This document shows, piece by piece, positions 47,799 to 56,201 of a stretch of DNA of 64,000 bases. The position numbers were made by a program, and so were the translations under genes. Position 1 is the first letter of the stretch. Every line of letters begins with the position of its first letter. The stretch lies in NCBI GenBank assembly GCA_965223405.1, contig CBDCWO010000006.1, positions 4,526,001 through 4,590,000 on the forward strand, in the 5' to 3' direction. The stretch comes from CBDCWO01 sp965223405 (GTDB lineage: Bacteria > Bacteroidota > Bacteroidia > Chitinophagales > Saprospiraceae). Under the pieces are notes generated by a model that was given only the letters and a program-made list of their open reading frames with translations, searched no databases and was not told the origin of the DNA.

Positions 47799-48548
47799 TT
47801 ACCATATGAATGGGATCAGGATTTTTCTATGATCCGGGTAATCCGAAAAATGTTGTTTGTACCATTGATGGTGATTTATCGTGCGGGGTATTAAATTACA
47901 GTATGTCCAGATAGCGAAACTGACCGCAGGAAGATTCCATGCCATGATCGCAAATCCGGTCCATTCTATGATTTCACCCAAGTGATTCGGGCATGAAACA
48001 TATTTAAATAACCACCCTTGAGGCACCTGGTACTCGACATGGTTGTTTCTCAGTTCGATTAGCTTGTGATCAGAAATACGGTTAATAATCATTCCAACCA
48101 GGAAAATAAACATTCCAATCCCGACATTCGCACTGAACAAAGAAGCATTTGCAGGTGCCTGATAACCCAAATAATAGCCATTGAGGAATCCATTAATCCC
48201 ATTAAAAAATATACCGCTGAGTACGATTAGCAAGGGAATTTTTTTGCCCGTGGTCCGTATCTTAAATGGAAATACTAAAGTACGATAACTATAATGCAGG
48301 ACCCAGACCCCTGCCAACAAAAAAGATAGATCATTGCGTGGATTTGACCCGAGGAAACTAAGCAATGGCATAAGAATTAAGGCCGGAAGTTCCATCCAAA
48401 ACCATCCCCATCGATTACTTATCGTTTTACCCCAACCTGATTTGATGTGTCTTCCATAGGGAGCCTTTATATTATATAGAGTCAGAACGCAAAAAGTGAG
48501 AATGGCAAGTACAATCCAAATCCAAACTATTACATTAAAAAGGTCCAT
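47799..48548 (-). CDS. Steroid 5-alpha-reductase family membrane protein
   Basis: A 249-residue integral membrane protein with about six hydrophobic segments. The C-terminal half has the family words YVSCPNHLGEIIEWTGFA and a His/Tyr-rich NADPH-binding end (RTINHHQWYKQHF, YPDHRKILIPF), typical of 3-oxo-5-alpha-steroid 4-dehydrogenase C-terminal domains. KYVSCPNHLGE corresponds to the conserved (Y)xxHPNYxGE-type motif. It probably reduces a double bond in an isoprenoid or steroid-like lipid, with NADPH as donor. In bacteria the substrate is often unknown. It is upstream of and coupled to the epimerase at 46759. Confidence 0.85.
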   Translation of the reverse strand: MDLFNVIVWIWIVLAILTFCVLTLYNIKAPYGRHIKSGWGKTISNRWGWFWMELPALILMPLLSFLGSNPRNDLSFLLAGVWVLHYSYRTLVFPFKIRTTGKKIPLLIVLSGIFFNGINGFLNGYYLGYQAPANASLFSANVGIGMFIFLVGMIINRISDHKLIELRNNHVEYQVPQGWLFKYVSCPNHLGEIIEWTGFAIMAWNLPAVSFAIWTYCNLIPRTINHHQWYKQHFSDYPDHRKILIPFIW

Positions 48549-48695
48549 CTATATTTAGACAAAGGAAAAAATCCAGAAGATAATAATATGGTTAACAAGA
48601 TATTGAAAAACTTCAATTTTCTGATCATAATTGATCATTACATATTCCAGGTCATTGCACAGTTGAAGTCAATTGGAAAGCAATGGTATGCCCTA

Positions 48696-50461
48696 TCAAT
48701 GATGTTTTCCTTCCCCTATACGAAAAGGGGTAGCGTCCAGGGTCAATTTGTCAATCCGGTTTTCACCTTCTGTAATTTGAATGATCTGGTTTATTTCGAC
48801 ATTTGTAAATGTAGAAATCGATTTACTTCTGTTGGGCCAGCGAATTTCTAACTTTTCTATAGTCTTGGCTTTACCAATACCGATTTCGGCCATCAAACTG
48901 TTCCCACCAAAACTGGCACCTGTTCCTATAGTATGGTGAATATTTCTTCTTAGGCCTTCCTCAACAATAGTAATTTTGATTCTGGCGCCGATGGCAGATC
49001 GATTACTCTTGGTACCGTTAAGAATGATATGAATCCAATTGTTGCGATTTCCAATAGGATTTTCGAATAAGATGTTTTGGAAGTTATCTCCGTCATAGGC
49101 TCCTCCCATCACCGCGTAAATATCCTGGTCACCATCCATATCCAAATCACCGAATCCGATAGCATGACCTTTTTGGATGTGCCCAAACCCTCCGCTGAAA
49201 GTTACATCTTCAAAACTTTTACCCTGGTGGTTGCGATACATCTTATTGGGTACAATGGATATAAAACTGGGATCACCTGTAGCCAGGTAAAAGTCGGGAA
49301 ATCCATCATTATCGAGATCTCCAAAGTTGCAGCCCATGGTCGTGACCGGTTCATGAAGTCCGGCATCATGGGCAACACTGCTGAAAGTACCGTCACCATT
49401 GTTTTGAAAAAGGAGAGGCCTTCTATTAAAAAATTCATCTCTAAGATTGGCCATTAACATATTGACCGGTGTAATGTTACCGGAAGAATAAGCGGAAACA
49501 AAAATATCCTCAAGACCATCATTGTTGTAGTCAAAAATCCATGTTGAAAAACTTTCTGGCGGAAAAGAAGTGGTCACACTGTCAGCTGTCAAGTAAAAAG
49601 TAAGCTCGTCAGGATTACCTGAATTAATATACAATTTATTTTTTCCATTGAAATTGGACAAATATATATCTTGAAAACCATCATTGTTGACATCTCCAGC
49701 GGTTACACCTTTGAAGAATCCAATGGCGTCAATACCTGCCTCGCCAGCTATGTTACGAAAAGTTCCATCCTGATTATTTAAATAAAGTTCACAAGGATTT
49801 TGACCGAGTGGAGTAGATTCGTTACCCACGAAAAGATCCAGCCAGCCATCTAAATTAAAATCAGCCCATACAGCAGTTTGAGTTGGATGAGGCTCATAAA
49901 TTCCCGCTTCCAATGTCACATCTGTAAAAGTCCCATCGCCATTATTTCGAATTAGGGAATTAGGGATATTTCCATAATTTTCTAACCATGCTCCACGTAA
50001 AATGATAAAGTCTAAAAATCCATCATTGTTGTAGTCGGCGTGCTTTAAATTTAGCCCTCCTGTTACACCGACTAACCCTGTATGTGAGGTCAGGTCCGAA
50101 AAGCCACCTTGTCGATTGTTTTCATAATACCTGATCTGATCATGGATACCCCATGATGAAACCATGAGATCCAAATAGCCATCTTGGTTAAAATCATCGA
50201 CGCATATTCCTCCGGATAGCTCATTGACATCGACTCCCAGACCTGAGGCTACATCTTTGAATTTGGGAAAATCTCCCTGTTCAAAGTAGGATTCTGGAAT
50301 TCGAAATTGCTCAGGTACCAGATCAGGATATTGCCCCAGGGTCATGTGTGCTATATTTAATAGATACTGAACTTCATAATCATTGGGGAATGATTCCAAA
50401 AATTTTTCGATATACTTAATTGCTTCAGCAGAGCTTTCTCGCAGTTTATGTTGGGCTTGAC
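48696..50461 (-). pseudogene. FG-GAP/ASPIC (CRTAC1-like) protein, C-terminal portion after a frameshift
   Basis: This frame encodes the repeat body of a CRTAC1-like surface protein. It has FG-GAP/VCBS calcium-binding words (DFNQDGYLDLMVS, DYNNDGFLDFIIL, DFNLDGWLDLFVG, DVNNDGFQDIYLS) that form an integrin-like propeller, then an ASPIC/UnbV domain near the end (NWIHIILNGTKSNRSAIGARI, EIRWPN). No ATG begins the frame. Coding-quality protein (SSQAQHKLRESSAEAIKYIEKF) extends upstream to about 50461, immediately next to the stop of the preceding frame. TPR-like helices and YLLNIAHMTLGQYPDLVP normally sit in mid-protein in this family. It is therefore the distal part of the gene starting at 50953, split by a one-base-type frameshift at about 50465-50475. 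Confidence 0.8.
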
Positions 50462-50464
50462 TGC

Positions 50465-50953
50465 TTAAGGGGATGATTCATTGTTGTGATTATTCACACA
50501 ATTTTCCAATTCTGCCTTTCGCATATAACAGACGGCCAATTTCCGGCTAAACTCGGCCAATGTTTCTTTCTTTGCCATGATATCCTGATCCTTAAAAAAG
50601 TTCAAGAAATCTTTAAATATTACGATAGATTCAGTTACTCTCCCTGCTCGCAACAGCTCCTCTGCGTAGTCATACAACACTAGATTCATTTCATTTCCCG
50701 GCTCCATTTGGTCAAGCTTGTTTTGTAGCAACTTAGCTTTTTTACCATTCAATATGTAATTCACTCGTTCCGGATCAATGGTTTCGTAAGCTTCCTCCAC
50801 TTTATTAATCATGTCCCTGGTTTGGTGATCAGGCTTAACAATGGCTTTGTACTTTGGCTTTTCGGTTTCATCACTCTCCAAAACATTACATCCAAAAATG
50901 ACGATCAAAATGGCCAGAAACGGGATTAACAGTCTATGACTTTGTAAGCTCAT
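50465..50953 (-). pseudogene. N-terminal portion of the frameshifted CRTAC1-like lipoprotein
   Basis: A 162-residue frame with signal peptide and lipobox IFGC (Cys22), followed by alpha-helical TPR-like sequence (YDYAEELLRAGRVTESIV). It ends ELENCVNNHNNESSP. In intact family members the motif ENCxxNH is followed directly by a Cys-Ile-x-Pro-Leu type stretch and more helices. Here the frame stops at 50465 while the continuation (IIPLSSQAQHK) is found in another frame. The two frames together would make a lipoprotein of about 750 residues. The gene begins 31 bp after the large FG-GAP gene, on the same strand. Confidence 0.75.
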
Positions 50954-50984
50954 CGATTCTGTACTTTTTGCAGATTATTAGAAT

Positions 50985-53900
50985 TTAGTTTTCCACCTGA
51001 TTGGATTGAACGCGAATGGCTTGCAGATAATCACTATTGTTGCTTACCAGAATAACATCGTAGTTATTTACGCTGATCAGTTCCATATCTTTTGCATCAT
51101 TTCGTGCAAAAAATCCACTTTGCTTAATGGATAAAGGTTCAAAATGTCCCTGGCCATTCCCTTTTAGCATCATCCCGGTACCGGCATCATTACGTGGTGT
51201 TTCAATTTCAGAGGAATATAGATTGCCGGAAATGAGTAAATCCAGATGACCATCTTGGTCAAAATCCCGGATGAGAATATTATTTATCGAGGAAACTTGA
51301 GCGATATTGGGAAGGGGATGTACAATAAATCCCTGTTGACCCTTATTCTCGATAAATGCTGATGCAAAAGTTTTAGCTTTCAGATTTAATGCATCATTCA
51401 AAGAAGGTCCATAAATATCAAGTAAGTTGGAATTACCGAACATTTCGTAGGTGGTAAATTTGTCTGTAAATGAAGGGATTTGTTGACTGGAGCAGTCTTT
51501 ACCACGCACTGGAAATATTTCACCATGCTCGTAGTAGCTCAGTACAATATCCAGACTGCCATTGTTGTCAAAATCATGACTATATACTTCGAATGGTTCT
51601 TGCGGAGAGGCCTTGTATTTGTAATTTAATCCAAGATTTCCTACTACCAAATCTTCATCTCCATCCATGTCTACATCATCGGCGGCTACGGCGTAATACC
51701 AGCCTTCTGTATCTTCAAGTCCTGGTGCCGTTTGTTTTTCAAAGTTGCCATTAGGATTTTGAATAAAAGTAGTAACCGGCATCCATTCCCCTACAATGAC
51801 CAGGTCCATCTTGTTATCTTGATTTTGGTCCGTCCAACATGCGGCAGTGACTAGACCGAGTTGGTTTAATTCAGCTGCTTTTTCTGAGGTGACATCAAAA
51901 TATTTTCCGTTTCGATTTTCGAGTAAATGACTGTTCGCGGGCTGTGGATATTTTCCCGGAACAATCCGGCCCCCAATAAATAAATCTAAATCGCCATCCA
52001 GATCATAATCACATGGAACTACACAAGACCCGCTGGTTAAGTACGAAGGGACGGCCTCCAGGTCTCTTTTAAAATGGCCCTGACCATCATTGAGGTAAAG
52101 CCTATCTTGGAGTTCCGGACTTTGAGGTAGGAATTCATTTCCTCCGCTTACTATAAAAAGGTCCAAATCGTTATCCCCATCGACATCGAGTAAAGCAACT
52201 CCCATATCTTCACAGCTTCGGTCTTCGGACCAGTCTCCTTGTTTAAATTCTTGAAAACCAAAGTCTTGTTGAATAAAAAGTGCTCCGGATACTCCAGCTG
52301 ATCCACCGATAAAAAAATCTTCTTTAGCATCTCCATTCACATCTCCAACTGCCAGCAAAGGGCCAAATTGGGACATTTTATGCGGTAGTAATATCTCTTT
52401 GGCGTAGTCATCATATGGATTTTCCACATGAAGTACTTCATTGAGATTCATGGCTTCAGAAACTTCTTCGAATAATTGATGATCTGAGTTACTTTCCGGT
52501 TTTGTAATTTCTTTAAAATGGGTAATATTCACTTCGTAAAGTTGATTTCCAGCTACATTCAATCGGGTAGAGGTTTTCCCCTCTATTGTTTCAAATACCA
52601 CTTTGTCCACTTGGGTAACATCACCGAGTCCAAAATGAACGATATCCTCACTTTTTGAGATATAACCCCTCGTATTGGTTACCTCGAATAGTTGCCACAA
52701 TTGATTGTTTTTATACAAACTCACCCGGGTACCATAAATAGATTGATTGTTTTCCGCCTGGAGTTTGAACCGAATGAAATTGCCAACCTTATTTTCAACT
52801 GTATTGTTTTTATACAAATACACATAATCATCAATATTGCTGATTATCAAATCGAGGTCTCCATCTAAATCAAAGTCCGCATAAGCGGCCCCATTGGAGA
52901 GTGTGGGTTGGTCTAATCCCCATTCCTTTATTTTTTTAGAAAAAGTGAGATCCCCATTGTTTTTATACATGTAATTAGCCAATTTGTCGGTGGGAGCTAG
53001 TTCAGCGAATTCCATCACATCGATAAGGCTTTGTGGATTTCTACCTTGTTGCTGAGCGACTTTGTTTATACTATCCAATTTTCGGTCATACACATCCGTT
53101 AAGTCACTCAGCCGGTTGTTGTATTTAACACCATTAGTAACAAATAGGTCTTTATATCCATCATTATCAAAATCAGCGAATAAAGGGGCCCAACTCCAAT
53201 CGGTACTCGTAACCCCGGCCAATTGAGCCAGATCGCTAAAAGTACCGTTGCCGTTGTTTCTTTGTAAGGTATTGAACATATATTGATAATGACCTCCACT
53301 TTCAACCTGTCTCCAAAATTCTTCCGGTTTCATCGATCCCATGTGGGTTTTTATTCGTTTATGATCCTCAGCCATCATGTCTAGGACCATGATATCCAGA
53401 TGACCATCATTGTCGTAATCGGCAATATCACTACCCATGCTAAAATTGGAAATATGTTTGGCGGCATATCCTATTTGGTCTTTAAAGGTGCCGTTTTGCT
53501 GATTGATGTATAGATGATCAGGTACATCAAAATCATTGGTGACATAAATATCAGGCCAGGTATCATTGTTGACATCACCAATCGAAGCCGAAAGACCAAA
53601 AGCAAAATTCCTCAGATCAGCTTGATCCGTGAAATCGATAAACTCACCGTTCCCGGAATTTTTATACAATTTATCACTAAATAGTCTATTCGAAGCCATG
53701 GACATATTCAACTGTCCACCCTGACCAGGTAAGCTGGGTGGTTGATTGACCAAGTACATATCAAGCAACCCGTCTTTGTCAAAATCAAAAAATGCCGCCT
53801 GAACTGAAAATCCGTTATCCGCTAATCCATATTCTGCAGCTTGTTCGGAAAATGTCAGGTCCCCATTGTTAATATATAGTAAATTTCCACTTTTTTCATC

Positions 53901-54347
53901 TTCCAGATACACACTCCGGCATACATATATATCCTGATCTCCGTCCTGATCAATGTCTACAAAAGTCACCCCGGTCGACCATAATTCTTCAGTCGAAATA
54001 CCTGCTGCTAAGGATATATCCTTAAATTTTAAGTCGCCTTGGTTTAAAAACAATTGATCTTTAACCTGGTTGCCGGTTAAAAATACATCTTGTAGACCAT
54101 CATTATTAATATCTCCGACACCCACACCGGCACCGGATATGAACTCAACATTAACCATGTGATTGTTTTCCCTGGTTTGCTTTACCGGGTTTTTGAAATC
54201 CAGTCTCGAATATTCTGTGGATACCAGAGTGAAAAGTTTAGTTCCTACCTCTTGAAACTGGGGGTCTTTTTGACAACTTATTGCAGCAAAAAGCAATAAT
54301 AGGAAGATGACAACCAGCCTTCTTGAATTCAAAATCATGCGGCTCAA
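50985..54347 (-). CDS. Large FG-GAP/VCBS repeat lipoprotein with ASPIC/UnbV domain
   Basis: A 1,120-residue outer-surface lipoprotein. The lipobox is AAISC with Cys25. Two blocks of FG-GAP/VCBS repeats follow, at about 70-480 and 670-1090. Both have Asp-rich calcium loops (DINNDGLQDVFLTG, DIDQDGDQDIYVC, DYDNDGHLDIMVLD, DVDGDNDLDLFIV). An ASPIC/UnbV domain of about 515-600 lies between them (GNFIRFKLQAENNQSIYGTRV, KSEDIVHFGLG). Proteins of this architecture are frequent next to SusC/SusD pairs in Bacteroidota and probably bind glycans or stabilise the surface complex. Here it precedes the frameshifted relative and follows SusD, all on the minus strand. A transcription terminator lies between SusD and this gene, so it may have its own promoter. 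Confidence 0.88.
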   Translation of the reverse strand: MSRMILNSRRLVVIFLLLLFAAISCQKDPQFQEVGTKLFTLVSTEYSRLDFKNPVKQTRENNHMVNVEFISGAGVGVGDINNDGLQDVFLTGNQVKDQLFLNQGDLKFKDISLAAGISTEELWSTGVTFVDIDQDGDQDIYVCRSVYLEDEKSGNLLYINNGDLTFSEQAAEYGLADNGFSVQAAFFDFDKDGLLDMYLVNQPPSLPGQGGQLNMSMASNRLFSDKLYKNSGNGEFIDFTDQADLRNFAFGLSASIGDVNNDTWPDIYVTNDFDVPDHLYINQQNGTFKDQIGYAAKHISNFSMGSDIADYDNDGHLDIMVLDMMAEDHKRIKTHMGSMKPEEFWRQVESGGHYQYMFNTLQRNNGNGTFSDLAQLAGVTSTDWSWAPLFADFDNDGYKDLFVTNGVKYNNRLSDLTDVYDRKLDSINKVAQQQGRNPQSLIDVMEFAELAPTDKLANYMYKNNGDLTFSKKIKEWGLDQPTLSNGAAYADFDLDGDLDLIISNIDDYVYLYKNNTVENKVGNFIRFKLQAENNQSIYGTRVSLYKNNQLWQLFEVTNTRGYISKSEDIVHFGLGDVTQVDKVVFETIEGKTSTRLNVAGNQLYEVNITHFKEITKPESNSDHQLFEEVSEAMNLNEVLHVENPYDDYAKEILLPHKMSQFGPLLAVGDVNGDAKEDFFIGGSAGVSGALFIQQDFGFQEFKQGDWSEDRSCEDMGVALLDVDGDNDLDLFIVSGGNEFLPQSPELQDRLYLNDGQGHFKRDLEAVPSYLTSGSCVVPCDYDLDGDLDLFIGGRIVPGKYPQPANSHLLENRNGKYFDVTSEKAAELNQLGLVTAACWTDQNQDNKMDLVIVGEWMPVTTFIQNPNGNFEKQTAPGLEDTEGWYYAVAADDVDMDGDEDLVVGNLGLNYKYKASPQEPFEVYSHDFDNNGSLDIVLSYYEHGEIFPVRGKDCSSQQIPSFTDKFTTYEMFGNSNLLDIYGPSLNDALNLKAKTFASAFIENKGQQGFIVHPLPNIAQVSSINNILIRDFDQDGHLDLLISGNLYSSEIETPRNDAGTGMMLKGNGQGHFEPLSIKQSGFFARNDAKDMELISVNNYDVILVSNNSDYLQAIRVQSNQVEN

Positions 54348-54552
54348 ATTAGTTTTAATTGGAACTCAAAGTTAGTAAAGATTGGGTATACATCGTGCTT
54401 TAGGAACGAAGTAATTGCAGGTGATAACAATGCAGATTATATCTGATTGCAACTGTTACTGGTACTTGTTTTCATTAATCTAAAGATGACTACCAACACC
54501 ATATTTTTTTGAAAAGTAACTCTGAATTGGATTTTTATATTCATTGAAAAAG

Positions 54553-54590
54553 AAAGAGCTGTTCGAAATAGATCCAAACAGCTCTTTTTT
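54553..54590. terminator. Strong bidirectional-type terminator after susD
   Basis: AAAGAGCTGTT (54553-54563) and AACAGCTCTTT (54577-54587) form a perfect 11-base stem with a 13-base loop. T-rich runs follow on both strands. It lies just after the minus-strand susD stop codon and ends the susC-susD transcript. Confidence 0.85.
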
Positions 54591-54606
54591 TCATTAAATT
54601 ATTCTT

Positions 54607-56190
54607 CTAGAAATTGGGGCCTCCTGTATCCCACCACAAGCGGGTACCAATTTCATCAGGTCCACCCAGTTTGGCAGTAGCGTCAGCTACCCCATCCGGA
54701 TTATTGCTTCGTTCGCCCCCGACAAATGGCATACGCCTCAAGAAGTCATCTGCTGCGATCAATCCCCACGTTGCATCACTATCATTCTTGTAGTTAAATG
54801 GGAGTTTGGGATAATCGGTTCTGCGATGATCTACCCATATTTCCATGGTATTGTGTACTGCTGCAATCCATTTCTGGGTCATAATTTTTTCCAATTTCAC
54901 CTCGTTATCAGCTGCTTCGTCCCACTTCACAGTCACTTTAATCCTGCTCACAAAGTCATTGACATCTCCCTCTGCTTTAGGATCGTTATAGTCCCATGGA
55001 AGGCTGCTGTCGTCCTGTAAATAGGCATCTGCTCCTCCGGCACCCCATTCATCAAAACCCTCTTTCACACCGGTCTCATAATGCTCCTGCGCGGAGCCGG
55101 TACCGGCCCAACCTCGCAAGGCCGCTTCAGCAAGCAGGAAATGTGTTTCACTGGAAGTAAAACACCTTCTTCTTGGGTAACCATTACCATCAAAGCTGGA
55201 AGCGATGGTGGAATAACTAAGTCGGTCCCCTTTGGCGCCCAACACTGAGGCTGCATGAATTCCTTTATAAGGAAACTCGGGATGATCGACATATACAGCA
55301 GGATCTGTAGCGGGATCAAAATACTTCGAAACTCTGGGATCATTGTACCCACCCAATACAGATTCCATGGTGGCACTCATCCGGGTATCCCCCCATCCAA
55401 AACAAATTCTAGAAGGCCGAAAGAAACCATCGTAGTTCTTGATCATAAAATTATCAGCGGTAGTCATGATTAATCCACCCGGATCTGAAATGGCTTTTTC
55501 GCCTTGTGTCTGAGCTAATTCTGGTGCCACTTTCGAAAGACGCATGGCCAATCTTAGGCGCAAACTATTTGCAAATTTCAACCAGGCACTGATATCACCT
55601 CCGTAGCTGGCGTCAAATTCGGAAATGCCGGTAAAGTCCGTATTAGCACTCAGGGCGTCAACGATTTCATCCAACTCGGCAAACCAGGTATTATATAGAT
55701 CCGGTTCGCTGTCATATAGTATGGTCTTATCCGAAGACCCGAAATTGGAATAGATGATCGGCCCATGCCAGGCGGATAATCTAGATGCGGCCAAAATTCG
55801 TAGCAGTTTTGCCCAGGCTACAAATACAGTGTTTCCTTCAGCCTCAGCTATTTCCAATACCGATCTTACCGGGCCAAATACGCTACCATAAACACGCCCC
55901 CAATAGGGGTTCCAGCGGATAAAGTACGTGGTATTATTGATGTTCGAACGAAATGGTGTAGGTGTTGCTAAGTGACGCACAAATGCTTCGTTGGTCAGGT
56001 TGTGCTCCACCTGATCCCCAAAAATATTATTCAAAATCTGTGGGAAAAAGGCTCCTACGTGATTGTTATTTTGTCGTAAAGATTCACCTGATATTTGATA
56101 AGGATGGGTATTTGTTTCCTCAAAATTATCGGTGCATCCGATGAGCAGGGAAATAACTACCAGATATTTTATTAATGTTATCTTTTTCAT
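54607..56190 (-). CDS. SusD/RagB-like glycan-binding outer-membrane lipoprotein
   Basis: A 527-residue SusD-like lipoprotein (SusD-like_2 type). The lipobox LLIGC has Cys19, followed by TDNFEETNTHPY, a word typical of this subgroup. TPR-like helices include WAKLLRILAASRL and SAWLKFANSLRLRLAMRLSK. The C-terminal helices include HFLLAEAALRGW and EKIMTQKWIAA. SusD proteins cap the SusC channel and capture oligosaccharides or peptides on the cell surface. It follows susC after an 11-bp gap and its length is normal, in contrast to the truncated SusD in the 28-kb fusion. The ligand cannot be read from sequence; the divergent GH95 gene suggests fucose-containing glycans. Confidence 0.93.
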   Translation of the reverse strand: MKKITLIKYLVVISLLIGCTDNFEETNTHPYQISGESLRQNNNHVGAFFPQILNNIFGDQVEHNLTNEAFVRHLATPTPFRSNINNTTYFIRWNPYWGRVYGSVFGPVRSVLEIAEAEGNTVFVAWAKLLRILAASRLSAWHGPIIYSNFGSSDKTILYDSEPDLYNTWFAELDEIVDALSANTDFTGISEFDASYGGDISAWLKFANSLRLRLAMRLSKVAPELAQTQGEKAISDPGGLIMTTADNFMIKNYDGFFRPSRICFGWGDTRMSATMESVLGGYNDPRVSKYFDPATDPAVYVDHPEFPYKGIHAASVLGAKGDRLSYSTIASSFDGNGYPRRRCFTSSETHFLLAEAALRGWAGTGSAQEHYETGVKEGFDEWGAGGADAYLQDDSSLPWDYNDPKAEGDVNDFVSRIKVTVKWDEAADNEVKLEKIMTQKWIAAVHNTMEIWVDHRRTDYPKLPFNYKNDSDATWGLIAADDFLRRMPFVGGERSNNPDGVADATAKLGGPDEIGTRLWWDTGGPNF

Positions 56191-56201
56191 AATTTCTATT
56201 C

